Source: Proteles cristata cristata (Eukaryota; Chordata; Mammalia; Carnivora; Hyaenidae). From it: DNA of 64,000 nt. The stretch is from NCBI GenBank assembly GCA_017311185.1, contig JAESUZ010001717.1, positions 434,001 to 498,000 on the forward strand, written 5' to 3'. Under the pieces are notes generated by a model, which worked only from the letters and a program-made list of their open reading frames with translations, was not told the DNA's origin and did no database searches. Each line of letters begins with the position of its first letter. Position 1 is the first letter of the stretch. Below are positions 48,063-58,749 of the stretch, piece by piece. A program made the translations under genes and the position numbers.

Positions 48063-49230
48063 CCCCGTGCCTAACCGATAATACGTGTTGGGAGAAATAA
48101 ATGTAACGAGTGGGAAATGCATGGCATGGGCGCCTCGACACAGAAAGCCATTCTGTAGCGGTGACAGCCCTGTGCTGCACACAGCTGAAGTCAGCACTGG
48201 CGAAGTGAAGCGGGAAAGAAAGAGGCGATTTATTGCCAGGATTAGGAGCGGCTTGCTGACTGGCCCTTCAGCTTGAAACCAACAGGAACCAGGACACTGG
48301 ATGCTGGAGGCGCAGTAGCAGGAGCTAGCCCACCTCCAGACAGGTCACTGCAGCTTGTATTATCGCTTCCAGCTGCACCGCCACCCCCCCGTGCCCCCCG
48401 CCACTCCCCTTACTTGCCTCACTCAAAAGTCCAAGTCCTGGTGGGAGAATCTCAGTGAGCTCAGCTTGGTTCTCACGGCAGGGGATTTGACACTCAGTGT
48501 CTCCAGACTGCCTGCCACGGGGAAGAGGTAATTCTCCAAAGGGACCGTTCTGTGTGCCCAAGAAGAAAGGGCCGAAGGGATGCTTGGTGGTCAAAGAAAG
48601 ACTCATGTCCACTGTGGTGGTGCTGTTGGCTTAGCCGCTGAACCCCCAGTTCGAGGCCTCGCCTCTCCAGGCTTCTGTTCCCGTTCCACCAAAGGAAGGC
48701 ACTGAGTTCCGCACTGGGGCGACTCTCAGACCCGCTGGTGGGATTTTAGAAAAGACCGAGGGCATCTCTTCTGGCCCATCTCTTGTGATCAGTTTGAAAA
48801 CCCTTCCCTGCAATTCCCTCTTTCACCTCATTGGTCACGACTGGGATGCACGCCCACTCCTAAGCCAATCGCTGGAAGAGGGCGGGGTGGGTAAGGACCA
48901 GTCAGATTTGACCTCTGCTCTTCCTGAAGTCAGGGGTCCCGGAGCGGCCTTTCAGGCTTCGATCCTCTCTCTAGGGTCGTGGCTTCCCTCGGACAGAATT
49001 CTCTGGGGCCTAAAGCTTGAAGACGGGGTCCGGTGTCCTTTTCGGCCCACAAGGTGTCTGTGAAGGTTGGTTGGGTTGTCACTGTGCCAGGGAGCACCAT
49101 CTGGACCCTCTGCCCCCTCTCCCCAGGGAGCTCCGCTGTCATAGATCTTGAACGTACCTGCAATGTGCCGAAGCCAGGGTGCAACCTGGAGAGGAAAGAA
49201 ACGCCCGGTGGGAGTACCTAGTAAATAAGG
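48060..49230 (+). other. Intergenic stretch without recognised elements
   Basis: No gene, no recognisable young repeat. Short overlapping open frames only. Confidence 0.5.
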
Positions 49231-49239
49231 ATTGTGGCT

Positions 49240-49860
49240 GAACTGGAAAACAGCGTCATCTTCCCAGGCACCGCTGTTGACTTCAGGCAGGTTTAATTAC
49301 AGGGCCAGGTAAGCGGGGCTCTGCCTGCTGAGGGCTGTTCCCAGCTCAGCCGTCAACTCCGCTTACCTTCCAGAGAGCTGACAATTACATGGTGGCACCT
49401 TTTCACTCGCGTGTGACCTAACACAGCCACTCTTCTCAAAAGTTGCTAAGGAAATTGAAGGTGCTGAAAGAAATATTGCAATCGAAGTAATGCTTTAGGG
49501 GACGTTTATATGCCTCGGAGTGAATTAGTGTCCTAAAAAAGGGGGGGGAGGACCTTTCTCTGTGCACAAATATATACTTTTCACATTCCTTTTGAGGCAC
49601 TAAGGATTTTAACAGTGGTGTAAATCAGATTTTACAGGCCACATATTTCAAGTATGGAGTTCATTAAATGTGTGAAATTTGACATTTGCTTCAGGGCGTG
49701 GCTAGGGTCCCCAGTAATGAATCACAAATTGTGTTGGGCTTTCTGATCAAGTTCAATACGCTAAATGCCCCTGCAGACTTGCACAAACAAAGAGGCAGTT
49801 TCTCTCCCAGCCTCCGCAAGCCCAGATCTTCTGGGAACCCTTCTTCAAGGGACTAAGTAC
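49240..49860 (+). other. Candidate conserved noncoding element
   Basis: About 600 bases with no recognisable repeat, AT-rich, containing TTTAATTACAG, GACAATTACATGG, AATATTGCAATCGAAGTAAT, AATGAATCACAAATTGTG and CACAAACAAAGAGG, which look like homeodomain, C/EBP- and SOX-type words. Enhancer role is an inference. Confidence 0.35.
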
Positions 49861-49884
49861 TAATAAGAGATGTGGTCTCGCCCT

Positions 49885-50104
49885 CTTTTTTTTTTTTTAA
49901 TGTTTATTTATTCTTGAAAGAGAGAGAGAACAGGCGAGAATGAGTGGGGGAGGAGCAGAGAAAGAGAGGGACGCAGAATCTGAAGCAGCTCCAGGCTCTG
50001 AGCCGTCAGCACAGAGCCTGATGCGGGGCTCAGACTCACGAGCCATGAGATCATGACCTGAGCCGAAGTTAGACACTTAACCGACTGAGCCCCCCGAGGT
50101 GCCC
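49885..50104 (-). mobile_element. CAN-SINE, common type
   Basis: Antisense, with GAGCCGTCAGCACAGAGCC and head GAGCCCCCCGAGGTGCCCC. Confidence 0.92.
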
Positions 50105-50124
50105 CTCCCCGTCTTTATTTAAGT

Positions 50125-50264
50125 TGAGAAACATGTGTGTTTTTAAGTAGGCTTCATGTCCAGCATGGAGCCCAACATGGGGCTTGAAACCACGATCCCG
50201 AGATCAAGACCTGAGCTGAGATCGAGAGTCGGATGCTTAGCTGACTGAGCCCCCCCAGGCGCCC
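50125..50264 (-). mobile_element. Older CAN-SINE, truncated
   Basis: Antisense: GTAGGCTTCATGTCCAGCAT, GGAGCCCAACATGGGGCTTG, ACCTGAGCTGAGATCGAGAG, head end CCCCCAGGCGCCC. The GA-rich body is absent. Confidence 0.82.
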
Positions 50265-50329
50265 TGACACACACAGTCTTTTGCTAGATTCCTGAGTGGT
50301 GTCAGTGCGTTTGCTGGAGCAGGGCCCGT

Positions 50330-50670
50330 TTACGGAGCCCTTACTGTGTGCCAGGCTCAGTGCCGGCTCTGAGAATACAATGGCAAATGAGACAGAGTCT
50401 GACCTGGTGGCATTTGTAGTTTTGGGGGGAGTCCGTCATAGAAGAATTACTTTCGCCAACAATTAGGCAGTGGCCTGGGAAGTGCTAGGTGACAAGTGGT
50501 ACATGAGAAAAGCCTGGGGCTTTGTGAGGCCCGGGAGCCTAATTACTTTCTGGCTCTGTTAAGAAAGATCTTCCTGGGAATTGTACTTCAGCTGAGAGTT
50601 GAGGGATGGGTGGACCTCAGCTGGATTAAGAGCTGGGAATATGCCATGGAGGGAGAGGGGTCGTGACAGG
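50330..50670 (+). mobile_element. Ancient interspersed repeat (class uncertain)
   Basis: AGCCCTTACTGTGTGCCAGG, ATACAATGGCAAATGAGACA and CTTCAGCTGAGAGTTGAGG place this in the same old family as 41120-41680. Confidence 0.45.
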
Positions 50671-50754
50671 GGACAGTCCTGAACTCAGTTAATCAGTGGC
50701 TAAGTATTTATGGACTGCCTGGGCTCTGGGTGAAGCCTAATAATGGAGAGAAAA

Positions 50755-51290
50755 CCTGGAAGTTGCATCAGCTAGGACTCATGGCTGTGAGTGACAGAAG
50801 CCCAGTTGATTGGGAATTTATTGGCTCCTGTAAGTCAAAAGCCAGGGCCAGCTACAGGCATGGCGGGATCAAGGATGAAACTGGTATTGGGCATCTGCCT
50901 CTATCCCTGGCTCTGTTTTGCCTTTATGTTTGCTTCTTTCTAAGGCAGAACCCCTCTACCTGACGTCCCCAGCGACCCAGGATCACGTTCCACTATTTTC
51001 CAGTCCTGGCCGACATAGTATATCTCCTTCTCATGGGCTCTGGTAGAGAGGTTCTAGGTATGGATCTCATTGGTTGGCCACACATCTGACCCTGGGACAA
51101 TCTGCGGCTGGGGGGTGGGCTGGCTCTGGGTCACGTGCCAGTGTGGAAGCCGGGGAGGTGGGTGGGTGAGCTCTGCATAGGACACAAGAATGAGAATGTA
51201 GGTGGGCGGGAGGGGGGGTGTTTCCCCAGACGAAAACTGGGCGCTGGTGCAAAAAGACAGGCTAACGGATGCCTGGCGGGCAGAAGGTCT
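50755..51290. mobile_element. Ancient interspersed repeat, second family
   Basis: GGGAATTTATTGGCTCCTGT, CATTGGTTGGCCACACATCT, GGGTCACGTGCCAG and CAGGCTAACGGATGCCTGGC match a common mammalian repeat also seen at 52020-52250 and 56490-56960. I could not name the family. Confidence 0.4.
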
Positions 51291-51415
51291 GTCACAAGAT
51301 CAAGGCTTCGGCAAGTGACTCCTGGGACGCTTTTGCCAGGTGGCCATGAGTGCAAAATACTTCACTGAGCCCCTGTTCTGTGTCGCCTGCTGTGCTCAGA
51401 AAGAGCTGAAGAAGG

Positions 51416-51586
51416 GGGCGCCCGGGTGACTTAGTCGGCTAAGCGTCTGACTTTCACTTAGGTCATGATCTCACGGTTCGTGGGTTCGAGCCCCGCGTCG
51501 GGCTCTGTGCTGACTGCCAGCTCAGAGCCTGGAGCCTGTTTCAGTCTGTGACTCCCTCTCTCTCTGACCCTCCCCTGCTCACGCTG

Positions 51587-51619
<33 letters not shown>

Positions 51620-51665
51620 CTAGAAATAAATAAAAAACATTAAAAAAGAAATTAAAAAAAAAGAA
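51416..51665 (+). mobile_element. CAN-SINE, younger subfamily
   Basis: GACTTAGTCGGCTAAGCGTC, CTTTCACTTAGGTCATGATC, GCTGACTGCCAGCTCAGAGC and CCTAGAAATAAATAAAAAAC. Exact 16-bp duplication AAAGAGCTGAAGAAGG at 51400-51415 and 51666-51681. Confidence 0.96.
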
Positions 51666-52019
51666 AAAGAGCTGAAGAAGGATGAGTCCTTGTCATCTAA
51701 GCCTCTGTCTCAGAGGGGACAGGAAGGGCTCAAGGGACCGGCATTCAGGGGTGGGTGATAGATTCTTTGAGAGCCCAGAAAGGTTCCCTGAGCGCGGCAG
51801 AAAGCAAGGGAGAGGCGGACGCGTGATTCTCATGGAGGAGACGCCCCGGTGAATGTCAAGGGCATTTCAGTCAAGGAAGCAGCAGGACCAAAGGCGCAGA
51901 GGCAGAGCATGGGCTTGATTCCGCTAATTGTTCGCCAGGCAGTTTCTCAGAAGCGTAGAGACCGGCAGAGAAACGTGGGGACGCAGCGAAGGAAGTTGGA
52001 GCCATAGTGTTGAGTTGCC

Positions 52020-52250
52020 AGCGACACAGACTTACGTCACACTCGTTCAGGTCTAAGACAGATAAACCTAGGCTACTCTGGCTTCAGGCACAGCTGTATC
52101 CAGGAGCTTAAAGGTATTTTAAGAAGAAATTTAAATTTAAAGAAGAGACCGCTTCTCTCTTGGTCTCACAGGGCTGCTCTCCCCCTAGTGGGGGTGGAGA
52201 GGGGAGCAAGATGGCCCTTAGCAGCTCTTGGATCGCATCTTCTAGGCCTC
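52020..52250. mobile_element. Ancient interspersed repeat, second family
   Basis: CTTCAGGCACAGCTGTATCC, AGGAGCTTAAAGG and GGAGCAAGATGGCCCTTAGC resemble the elements at 50755-51290 and 56490-56960. Followed by a (GAGA)n run at 52259-52300. Confidence 0.4.
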
Positions 52251-52309
52251 ACAACACTGAGGGAGAGACAGAGAGATAGAGAGACAGAGAGAGATAGACA
52301 CATCAGTAG

Positions 52310-53490
52310 TTCCAGCCAGGGCGCTGGGGTAGATGTGGCTGGCCTGGCCTGGCCCACGTGGCCCGTCCTGAACCCACTCTTCTGTCTCCTGCTCGACCCG
52401 GGATGGAGGGCAGTCCCACACCACGTGATTCAAAGGGGGAGATTGTGACTCCTCCCCGACCCCCAGGAAAACGGACAGATGAGTTCTCGAAAGAAGAGAA
52501 AGAAGCTAGAAACCCAAAGCACCGGCGCCCATCACGGGAAGGCTTAACGCTGCAGGGAGGAAGCTTGTACTTATTTCTGGAGGCCATGGGAGCCAAGGAA
52601 GGTAGTGGAGCGAGGAAGGTGGTAGTCTAAGCTATTCTTTGGGAAGAGACCTTTGGTAGTGGTGGTGAGAGAGGCGAGCTAAGGTGATGGTGCAGGAGGC
52701 TGTCATGTGGGCCAGGAGGCGGGGGGCCTGCCGGAGCCTGGGTGGTGACTGCAGAGTGGGAAAGAGCCGAGAGCGGGAGTGAAACAGCCGGGGAAGGAGA
52801 TGCGCTGGGCGGCGGGCGGGGCGGCCACCAGCCTGCGGGCCACTTGCTCGCGGACGGGGTGGGGGTGGGGGACCTAGGAGCCACCCCCTGGAGGTGGTGG
52901 TGATTTTGGAAGGACGCGACCCCGGGCGACGACAGGGCTTTGGTGGGAGAACAGAGCGGCCTGACTCTCTCCTCTGAGAGCATTTGGGGGCCAGTTGCGA
53001 ATCCCGTGGGCATTTGCGTTCTGACTCGGGGGAGGGTGGGTCCTCAGAGCATGATGCCATTTTCCACAAAGCTTTCCAGATGTTTGCTTTGTTGGTTTGC
53101 TTTATTTATTTATTTGTTAAGTGGTAACAACAGAGAGAGAAAAAGAGAGAAAAAAAAAAAAAGCAGAAGCAAAGTTGAAAGTGAGGAGCTCTTGAGGAAA
53201 GGGGCCGGGAAGGTGGGGGCGGAACATGCTGGAAGCTGGCTCCTACCCGCTGTGGCCCCGCTGCCCGTCTGAGGACGGCTCGTTAGGTGTCCTCACCCTT
53301 TCTCCACGCCCAGGACCTCGGAGTCCCACAGGAAAGGAGCCTTCTAGGTTTTCTGCTGATCCTGCCCCGGCGACTCAGCCTCCCCCGGGGTCTCCTGCTT
53401 CCCTGCATCCAGAGGGCGGCCGCAAGGGCTTCCTTTGAAGGATCCTTGGGGACCAGCTCCTTCCTGAGGCCCCCCTGCTTGGAAGCGTGG
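52310..53490 (+). other. Intergenic stretch without recognised elements
   Basis: GC-rich in 52700-52950 with open frames on both strands. Contains a short A-rich GA run near 53135-53165. No gene recognised. Confidence 0.5.
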
Positions 53491-53504
53491 CTCCCGAGAC
53501 CCGG

Positions 53505-53655
53505 GCTTGGTGTGAAACACGGCTGTACGCCGCTTATTAGCTGGGTGACCCATGAGAGTCACCGGAACTGTGAGCCTCAGTTTACTTGTTTATAAACTGA
53601 GGACTGCAGTTTGCCAGCCTCGTAGAGCAATGCCATAAGAAGGAAGTAAGAGGGT
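53505..53655 (+). mobile_element. MIR SINE fossil
   Basis: CGCTTATTAGCTGGGTGACC, CTGTGAGCCTCAGTTTACTT, GTTTATAAACTGAGGACTGC and GTAGAGCAATGCCATAAG follow MIR in the sense direction. Confidence 0.7.
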
Positions 53656-53719
53656 GTCAGGACGGCCTTCGATGTCTGGTAGGTGTTTCCACGTGGGAGG
53701 TTGGCGATGGGTCTTTTAC

Positions 53720-53934
53720 TTTTGAAAAAAAAAAATTAAGTTTATTGTTTTGAGAGACAGAGAGCGCACAAGTGGGGGAGGAACAGAGAGAGAGGGGGAG
53801 AGAAAGAATCCCAAGCAGGCTCTGCACGGTCCTCGAAGAGCCCGATGTGGGGCTTGAACTCACGAACCACGAGATCATGACCTGAGCCAAAATCAAGAGT
53901 CAGAGGCTTCACGGGACGAGCCACCCAGGCACCT
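53720..53934 (-). mobile_element. Older CAN-SINE
   Basis: Antisense: TTAAGTTTATTGTTTTGAG, GAATCCCAAGCAGGCTCTGC, GACCTGAGCCAAAATCAAG, head GCCACCCAGGCACCTG. Flanks share GGGTCTTT(T)A. Confidence 0.85.
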
Positions 53935-55196
53935 GTGGGGACGGGTCTTTATGTCACAGGTGCTGTCCTTGGTAACAGGGGAAACCATAGTGTGAAGAAG
54001 GGCAGTGGGGTAGCGGTGGCCATCAGGCTGGCCTGCAGGGGTGGGGCCAGAGGGTATCTCTGAGGGCTTTACTGAAAGGTGTGCACTGGGTGTTATAGCC
54101 TGGCTCACCTCTTGGGTTCAGCTAGCCTGGTCCAGACCAGGAGTATTGCCAGATAAAACACAGGACACTCAATCAGATTTGAAGTTCAGATAAACCATGA
54201 ATGAAAATTTTAAAGCATAAGTATGTCCCAAATACTGCGTGGGAAATACTTATGCTAAAAAATTCATTGTTTGCCTGAAATTCAAAGCTCACCTATGCCC
54301 TGAGCCACCTTACAAACTGATCTAAGCAAAAAGAGGGAGTTTCTTCCTGAAAAGGCCAGACTACAGACTTAGATGGATATAGGAGCTCAAACGGGGGGAC
54401 TCGGATGGGGCTTCTCTGTCACTGTCACGGCTCTGCTTTCGCGGCACTGACAGTACGCTGGCTGGTCCCTCCCGCTGCCACGGTGGCCACATCCTCACAC
54501 CTTCCTTCCCAGCAGGAAAGAGCGCGTTGTCCAGAGCCCAGCTGGTGTGACGCTGGCCCGACAGGCTCACGTGCTTGTCCCTGAACCAGTCGCAGGGGTC
54601 GGGGGAGTCCCGTGTGCGACCGCCTTAGGCCTCGGTCACCTAACGCCTCCCTCTTCCCCCTTTTTTGTTTGTTCACCAAAGGACGTTTGGTTATTTCACA
54701 TTTTGTTTCTCCGGCGGCGCCCGACGCACGAGCTCACATGCCTCTGGTCCCCAAGAACCTTGCTGTCCTCTGTCTTTTGGAGAATCTAGTTCCTGACAAC
54801 GTCGGTGAGACGGTCCCCAGGGACACCAACGGTGCCTAGTAGTCAAGGGCAGACTCGTTCTGTCGTGGGTCCCTGCTCAAGGCACTCACTCCCCCCCCAA
54901 CCCCCCCGGGTTTCAGCAGACATGCATGTCTTCATTGTCACGGGCGGGACGGGATGGAGGGCGGGTGCTGTGTGTGCACAGAGTGTCCACGGCCAGCAGT
55001 GTATGTGTGTGTGTGTGGACATCTCCTTTGCAGACGGCAAGGCAGGCGCTGCTTCGCAATGACGGTTCCCTGGAAGAGCGGATTATGTAGATTTACGGCA
55101 AACACAGTAGAAAGCCCCCTTTGGGATTGGAAGTAAATGTTCAAGATCTTTCTGCTCGATAGCGCCCTTTTACCACTGCGCCTGCCACGGGGAATC
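53935..55196 (+). other. Intergenic stretch without recognised elements
   Basis: No gene recognised. Contains a short (TG)n run near 55003-55016. Confidence 0.5.
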
Positions 55197-55214
55197 AAGA
55201 TGCTTATCGGGTGG

Positions 55215-55437
55215 GGGGCGCCTGGGTGGCTTAGTCGGTTAAGCGTCCGACTTTCGCTTGGATCATGATCTCACGGTTCGTGGGTTCGAGCCCTGCGTCA
55301 GGCTCTGTGCTGACTGCCAGCTCAGAGCCTGGAGCCTGTTTCAGTCTGTGACTCCCTCTCTCTCTGACCCTCCCCTGCTCACGCTGTCTCTCTCTCTCCT
55401 AAAAATAAATAAAACATTAAAAAAAAAATTAAAAAAA
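55215..55437 (+). mobile_element. CAN-SINE, younger subfamily, very recent-looking
   Basis: Full-length with GGCTTAGTCGGTTAAGCGTC, GACTGCCAGCTCAGAGCC, CAGTCTGTGACTCCC and a long A-tail. Exact 18-bp duplication AAGATGCTTATCGGGTGG at 55197-55214 and 55438-55455. Confidence 0.97.
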
Positions 55438-55455
55438 AAGATGCTTATCGGGTGG

Positions 55456-55907
55456 AATGAAGAAAAGGGTTTGAAGAGCAACTGCTTTTAAACTCTGCTC
55501 CGAGACATGCCAGCTTCTGCCCCCTTGACGGCAGCGCACGGGGAGCGCGCCATCTTGCCTCCACATGGTCAACTGTCAGCTGCGGATGAGGCCTTCCGAG
55601 TGAGCACGTGAGGCCGCGGGAGGGGGTGGAACTGCCACGGAGAGAGGTTTGCGGGCGGTTTCGTCGGGAGGAGGGGGAACCACAGGCGCTACCTGGGGTC
55701 TGGGTGACGTCCCGGCTCTGGGTGTCTCCTGGCCTCTGCCCTTGTAGTGTGGTCCTTGATTCCAAATGAGGAACCAGCGCTCGCGGAGGGTCCCATCCCT
55801 GCCCGGCAGAGTGAGTAATGACATGGCCACCGGCCGGCCTTCATGGGGCCAGCGGGGGGGGAGGGGGGTAGGGGAAGAAGGCAAGTCAGAGAACTGAAGG
55901 GAACCGT
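55456..55907 (+). other. Intergenic stretch without recognised elements
   Basis: CpG-containing unique-looking sequence between two younger SINEs. No gene recognised. Confidence 0.5.
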
Positions 55908-55925
55908 CTGCAGACCCTCTACTTT

Positions 55926-56146
55926 TTAAATTTTTTTTTAATGTTTTATTTATTTCTAGGAGAGAGAGAGAGACAGCGTGAGCAGGGGAGGGTCAGAGAG
56001 AGAGGGAGACACAGACTCTGAAATAGGCTCCAGGCTCTGAGCTGGCAGTCAGCACAGAGCCCAACGCGGGGCTCGAACCCACGAACCGCGAGATCATGAC
56101 CTAAGCGAAAGTCGGACGCTTAACCGACTAGGCCACCCAGGCGCCC
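55926..56146 (-). mobile_element. CAN-SINE, younger subfamily
   Basis: Antisense with GAGCTGGCAGTCAGCACAG and CTAAGCGAAAGTCGGACGC. Exact 18-bp duplication CTGCAGACCCTCTACTTT at 55908-55925 and 56147-56164. Confidence 0.97.
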
Positions 56147-56489
56147 CTGCAGACCCTCTACTTTGTGGGCTGTGGGCCGGAGCCCTTACACTAGGCCCTG
56201 TTCCCCACGGCTGCTGTTGGACAGTGGTGTGATCGTCTCCGGGTTACACGTGAGAAAACGGAGTGTGGCTCTGGGGACACCTTTGGCCACAAGGAATGCA
56301 AAACCTGACTCAAACTAACTTCCTGAAGAAGAAGTGTGCGATCTCATCATCAGGAACTTCAGCAGGAGGGTGGGTTTCAGGAACTGCACGATCAAAGCTC
56401 GGCTCCATTGCTCTGCATTCCTCTTACTCTGCCCTTGTCCTTCTCGGGAGCTCCGTTCCCAGGTTTCAAGCTCCTGTGGGTGAAATAGG

Positions 56490-56957
56490 AGATGTTGCAA
56501 GTGACAGAAGACCTAATTCCAAGTGGCTTAAGTGAAAAAGAAACGTTTGCGGAGAACTGAGAAGCCAATGAGCTTTCCTCTGGCTTCAGGTGTGGCTGGA
56601 TTCAGGGCTCAAATTTGTCAGCGGCACTAAATCTCTTTCAGTCTCTTGGCCTGGCTCCGTGTTGCCCACGTTCTCGGACATCTTGCTGTATGGAGTGCAA
56701 AGCATCAAGATGGCCGATCACAATTCCAGGCAAATATCCTTCTATCTCAGGAGGAAGGAGAAAAGGGATGTGTGAGTGAGATTCTCTTTTCTAGCAGTTC
56801 AAACTAAAGTCCTGGGCCTGCTTCTAGGAGCCTGAGCCAATCACCCTGAATGCTGATGGCCCAGACCTGGGTCCCATGTGGGTCCCAAGAGGTGGGGGGA
56901 GAGTCAGCCCCTCCTGAACCACATGGGCTGAGAGTCGGAAAGGTTTGATCCCCGATT
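56490..56957. mobile_element. Ancient interspersed repeat, second family
   Basis: TCCAAGTGGCTTAAGTGAAA, CTTCAGGTGTGGCTGGATTC, AGGGCTCAAATTTG, AAAGTCCTGGGCCTGCTTC and GACCTGGGTCCCATGTGG follow the family also seen at 50755 and 52020. The SINE at 56975 inserted into it. Confidence 0.45.
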
Positions 56958-56974
56958 AAGAATTGGAGTACTTG

Positions 56975-57180
56975 GGGGCGCCTGGGTGGCTTAGTGGTTA
57001 AGCGTCCGACTTTCGCTTAGGTCATGATCTTGTGGTTCGTGGGTTCGAGCCCCGCGTCGGGCTCTTTGCTGACTGCCAGCTCAGAGCCTGGAGCCTGTTT
57101 CAGAGTCTGTCCTCCCTCTCTCTGACCCTCCCCTGCTCACGCTGTCTCTCCTAGAAATAAATAAAACATTAAAAAAAAAA
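56975..57180 (+). mobile_element. CAN-SINE, younger subfamily
   Basis: GGCTTAGTGGTTAAGCGTCC, CTTTCGCTTAGGTCATG, GACTGCCAGCTCAGAGCC, CCTAGAAATAAATAAAACAT. Exact 17-bp duplication AAGAATTGGAGTACTTG at 56958-56974 and 57181-57197. Confidence 0.97.
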
Positions 57181-57207
57181 AAGAATTGGAGTACTTGTTC
57201 CAGAAGA

Positions 57208-57276
57208 GGGCAAAGCCAATGAGTATTTAGAGGGACGTTAGGGACCGGGGCAAAGCCGATGAGTATTTAGAGGGAC
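57208..57276. repeat. 40-bp near-perfect tandem duplication
   Basis: GGGCAAAGCC(A/G)ATGAGTATT followed by TAGAGGGAC occurs twice with a 40-bp offset (starting 57208 and 57248), differing at one base over 29. Confidence 0.9.
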
Positions 57277-57644
57277 CTTCCTGCAAGAAGAACCCCCCCC
57301 TCCCAGCAGGCCAAGGTCTCTTCCACCCCTAGGCCCCTCCACCTGGGGGTACAGGACTGTTTAGAACTGGGACCCTGAGATTGTCTCCTGCGTTCCGTGC
57401 TCTGGCTTCAGGCGTGAGGGGAGAGGCCAGCGGTAGGCAACCCCCCGCCCCCAGCAGTAGGCAGCGCCCCCCCCGCCCCCGCCTTTTGCTTACAGCTCCC
57501 ATTTTGGGTTTTAATGATGTTCTCTCCTACAGCTGATTACAGTGCAACTTTATGCTGCCTGCCCGAGACCAGGCTGAGTCAGTGTCGTGAAAAAGAACTA
57601 CTTTGAGAGACTCCGGCCCATGCGTCCAACTCAGTAGACAGAAA

Positions 57645-57740
57645 TGTCTTTGCAGAAGGAAGGAAGAAAAGCATGATGGAAGGAGGGAGAGAGGAGGGAA
57701 GGGAGGAGGGGAGGGAAGAGGGATGGAAGGAAGGACGTAG
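57645..57740. repeat. Purine-rich simple tract
   Basis: GA-rich run (GGAAGGAGGGAGAGAGGAGG and similar) with rare pyrimidines. Confidence 0.8.
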
Positions 57741-58084
57741 ATAAACATAATTCCTGGAATATAAACAGTTCCCAAGCAGGGCCAGCACTGCTCCCTCCTG
57801 CTGCATCGGGCCCGGTTCTGTGTCAGGACCCCTTCTTGACTCATCAGCTCAAGCGCCCAGACATTAAAGCCTGGGCTGCAGAAGGCGCTTCTAAAGAAAT
57901 GTCAAATGGTTCCCAAATGGGGCCAATTAAGAGATCTTCCAGAGGACTTGGATCTTCCCACATCTGCCTGCCATTTTGGGGAAAGGTTGCACCCAGGTGA
58001 GGTGGGGACTGTAGCGATTTTTGGATAAAAAGCTTGGGAAGTTGGGTGCATTCGGTTCTGAAAACAGATGCATGTAGAGTTGGG

Positions 58085-58305
58085 TTAACACACTTTGTGA
58101 GAGGCCAGGTAGAAGGTATTTTCGGCTTTGCAGGCCATTTGGTCTCTGATGCAAGCCCCCTGTAGCACTCTGCCATTTGATCATGAAAGCCGCCATAGAC
58201 AACCCATAAACAAATGTGCATGTCTGCATCCCAGTAAAACTTTATTTATAAAACCAGGCCAGGGGCCATATTTGGTGATAGTTTGTCAACCCCTTCCTTA
58301 GACCA
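58085..58305 (-). mobile_element. hAT-type DNA transposon fossil
   Basis: AAGCCGCCATAGACAACCC, ATAAACAAATGTGCATGTC, CCAGTAAAACTTTATTTATA and AGTTTGTCAACCCCTTCC. Same family as 19440-19640, opposite orientation. Confidence 0.65.
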
Positions 58306-58364
58306 AAGAACTTGTAGAATGAGCAGAACAGCTTTCTGAGTCAAAAAGCTGGTGGGGTTTTTTT

Positions 58365-58519
58365 TAAGGTCAGCTTTACTAAATTATATACGGTGAAATG
58401 TTTTAAGTGTACAGTTCAAGCCGTCAATACAGAAGGTCTCCCTTGCCTTTTGCGATGGATGGTGCCCTGCCCCCCAACCTCTGCCCAGCCAGCTGTTGGT
58501 CTGATGGCGATCCATCAGG
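58365..58519 (-). mobile_element. Old L1 remnant
   Basis: CAGCTTTACTAAATTATATA, CGGTGAAATGTTTTAAGTGT and ACAGTTCAAGCCG resemble antisense old L1 3' UTR. Confidence 0.45.
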
Positions 58520-58520
58520 T

Positions 58521-58741
58521 TTTTTTGTTTTGTTTTGTTTTTTATTTCTAGGAGAGAGAGAGAGAGACAGCATGAGCAGGGGAGGATCAGAGAGAGAGGG
58601 AGACACAGACTCTGAAACAGGCTCCAGGCTCTGAGCGGGCAGTCAGCACAGAGCCCGACGCGGGGCTTGGACCCACGAACCGCGAGATCATGACCCAAGC
58701 GAAAGTCGGACGCTTAACCGACTAAGCCACCCAGGCGCCCC
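58521..58741 (-). mobile_element. CAN-SINE, younger subfamily
   Basis: Antisense with GAGCGGGCAGTCAGCACAG, ACCCAAGCGAAAGTCGGACG and head ACTAAGCCACCCAGGCGCCC. No clear duplication seen. Confidence 0.94.
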
Positions 58742-58749
58742 CCTGACAG

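Noticed and set aside
4852..58741. tRNA genes suggested by A-box/B-box-like sequence (GGTTCGAGCCCC)
   Set aside because: All are heads of tRNA-derived CAN-SINEs with CT-rich bodies and A-tails, not free-standing tRNA genes.
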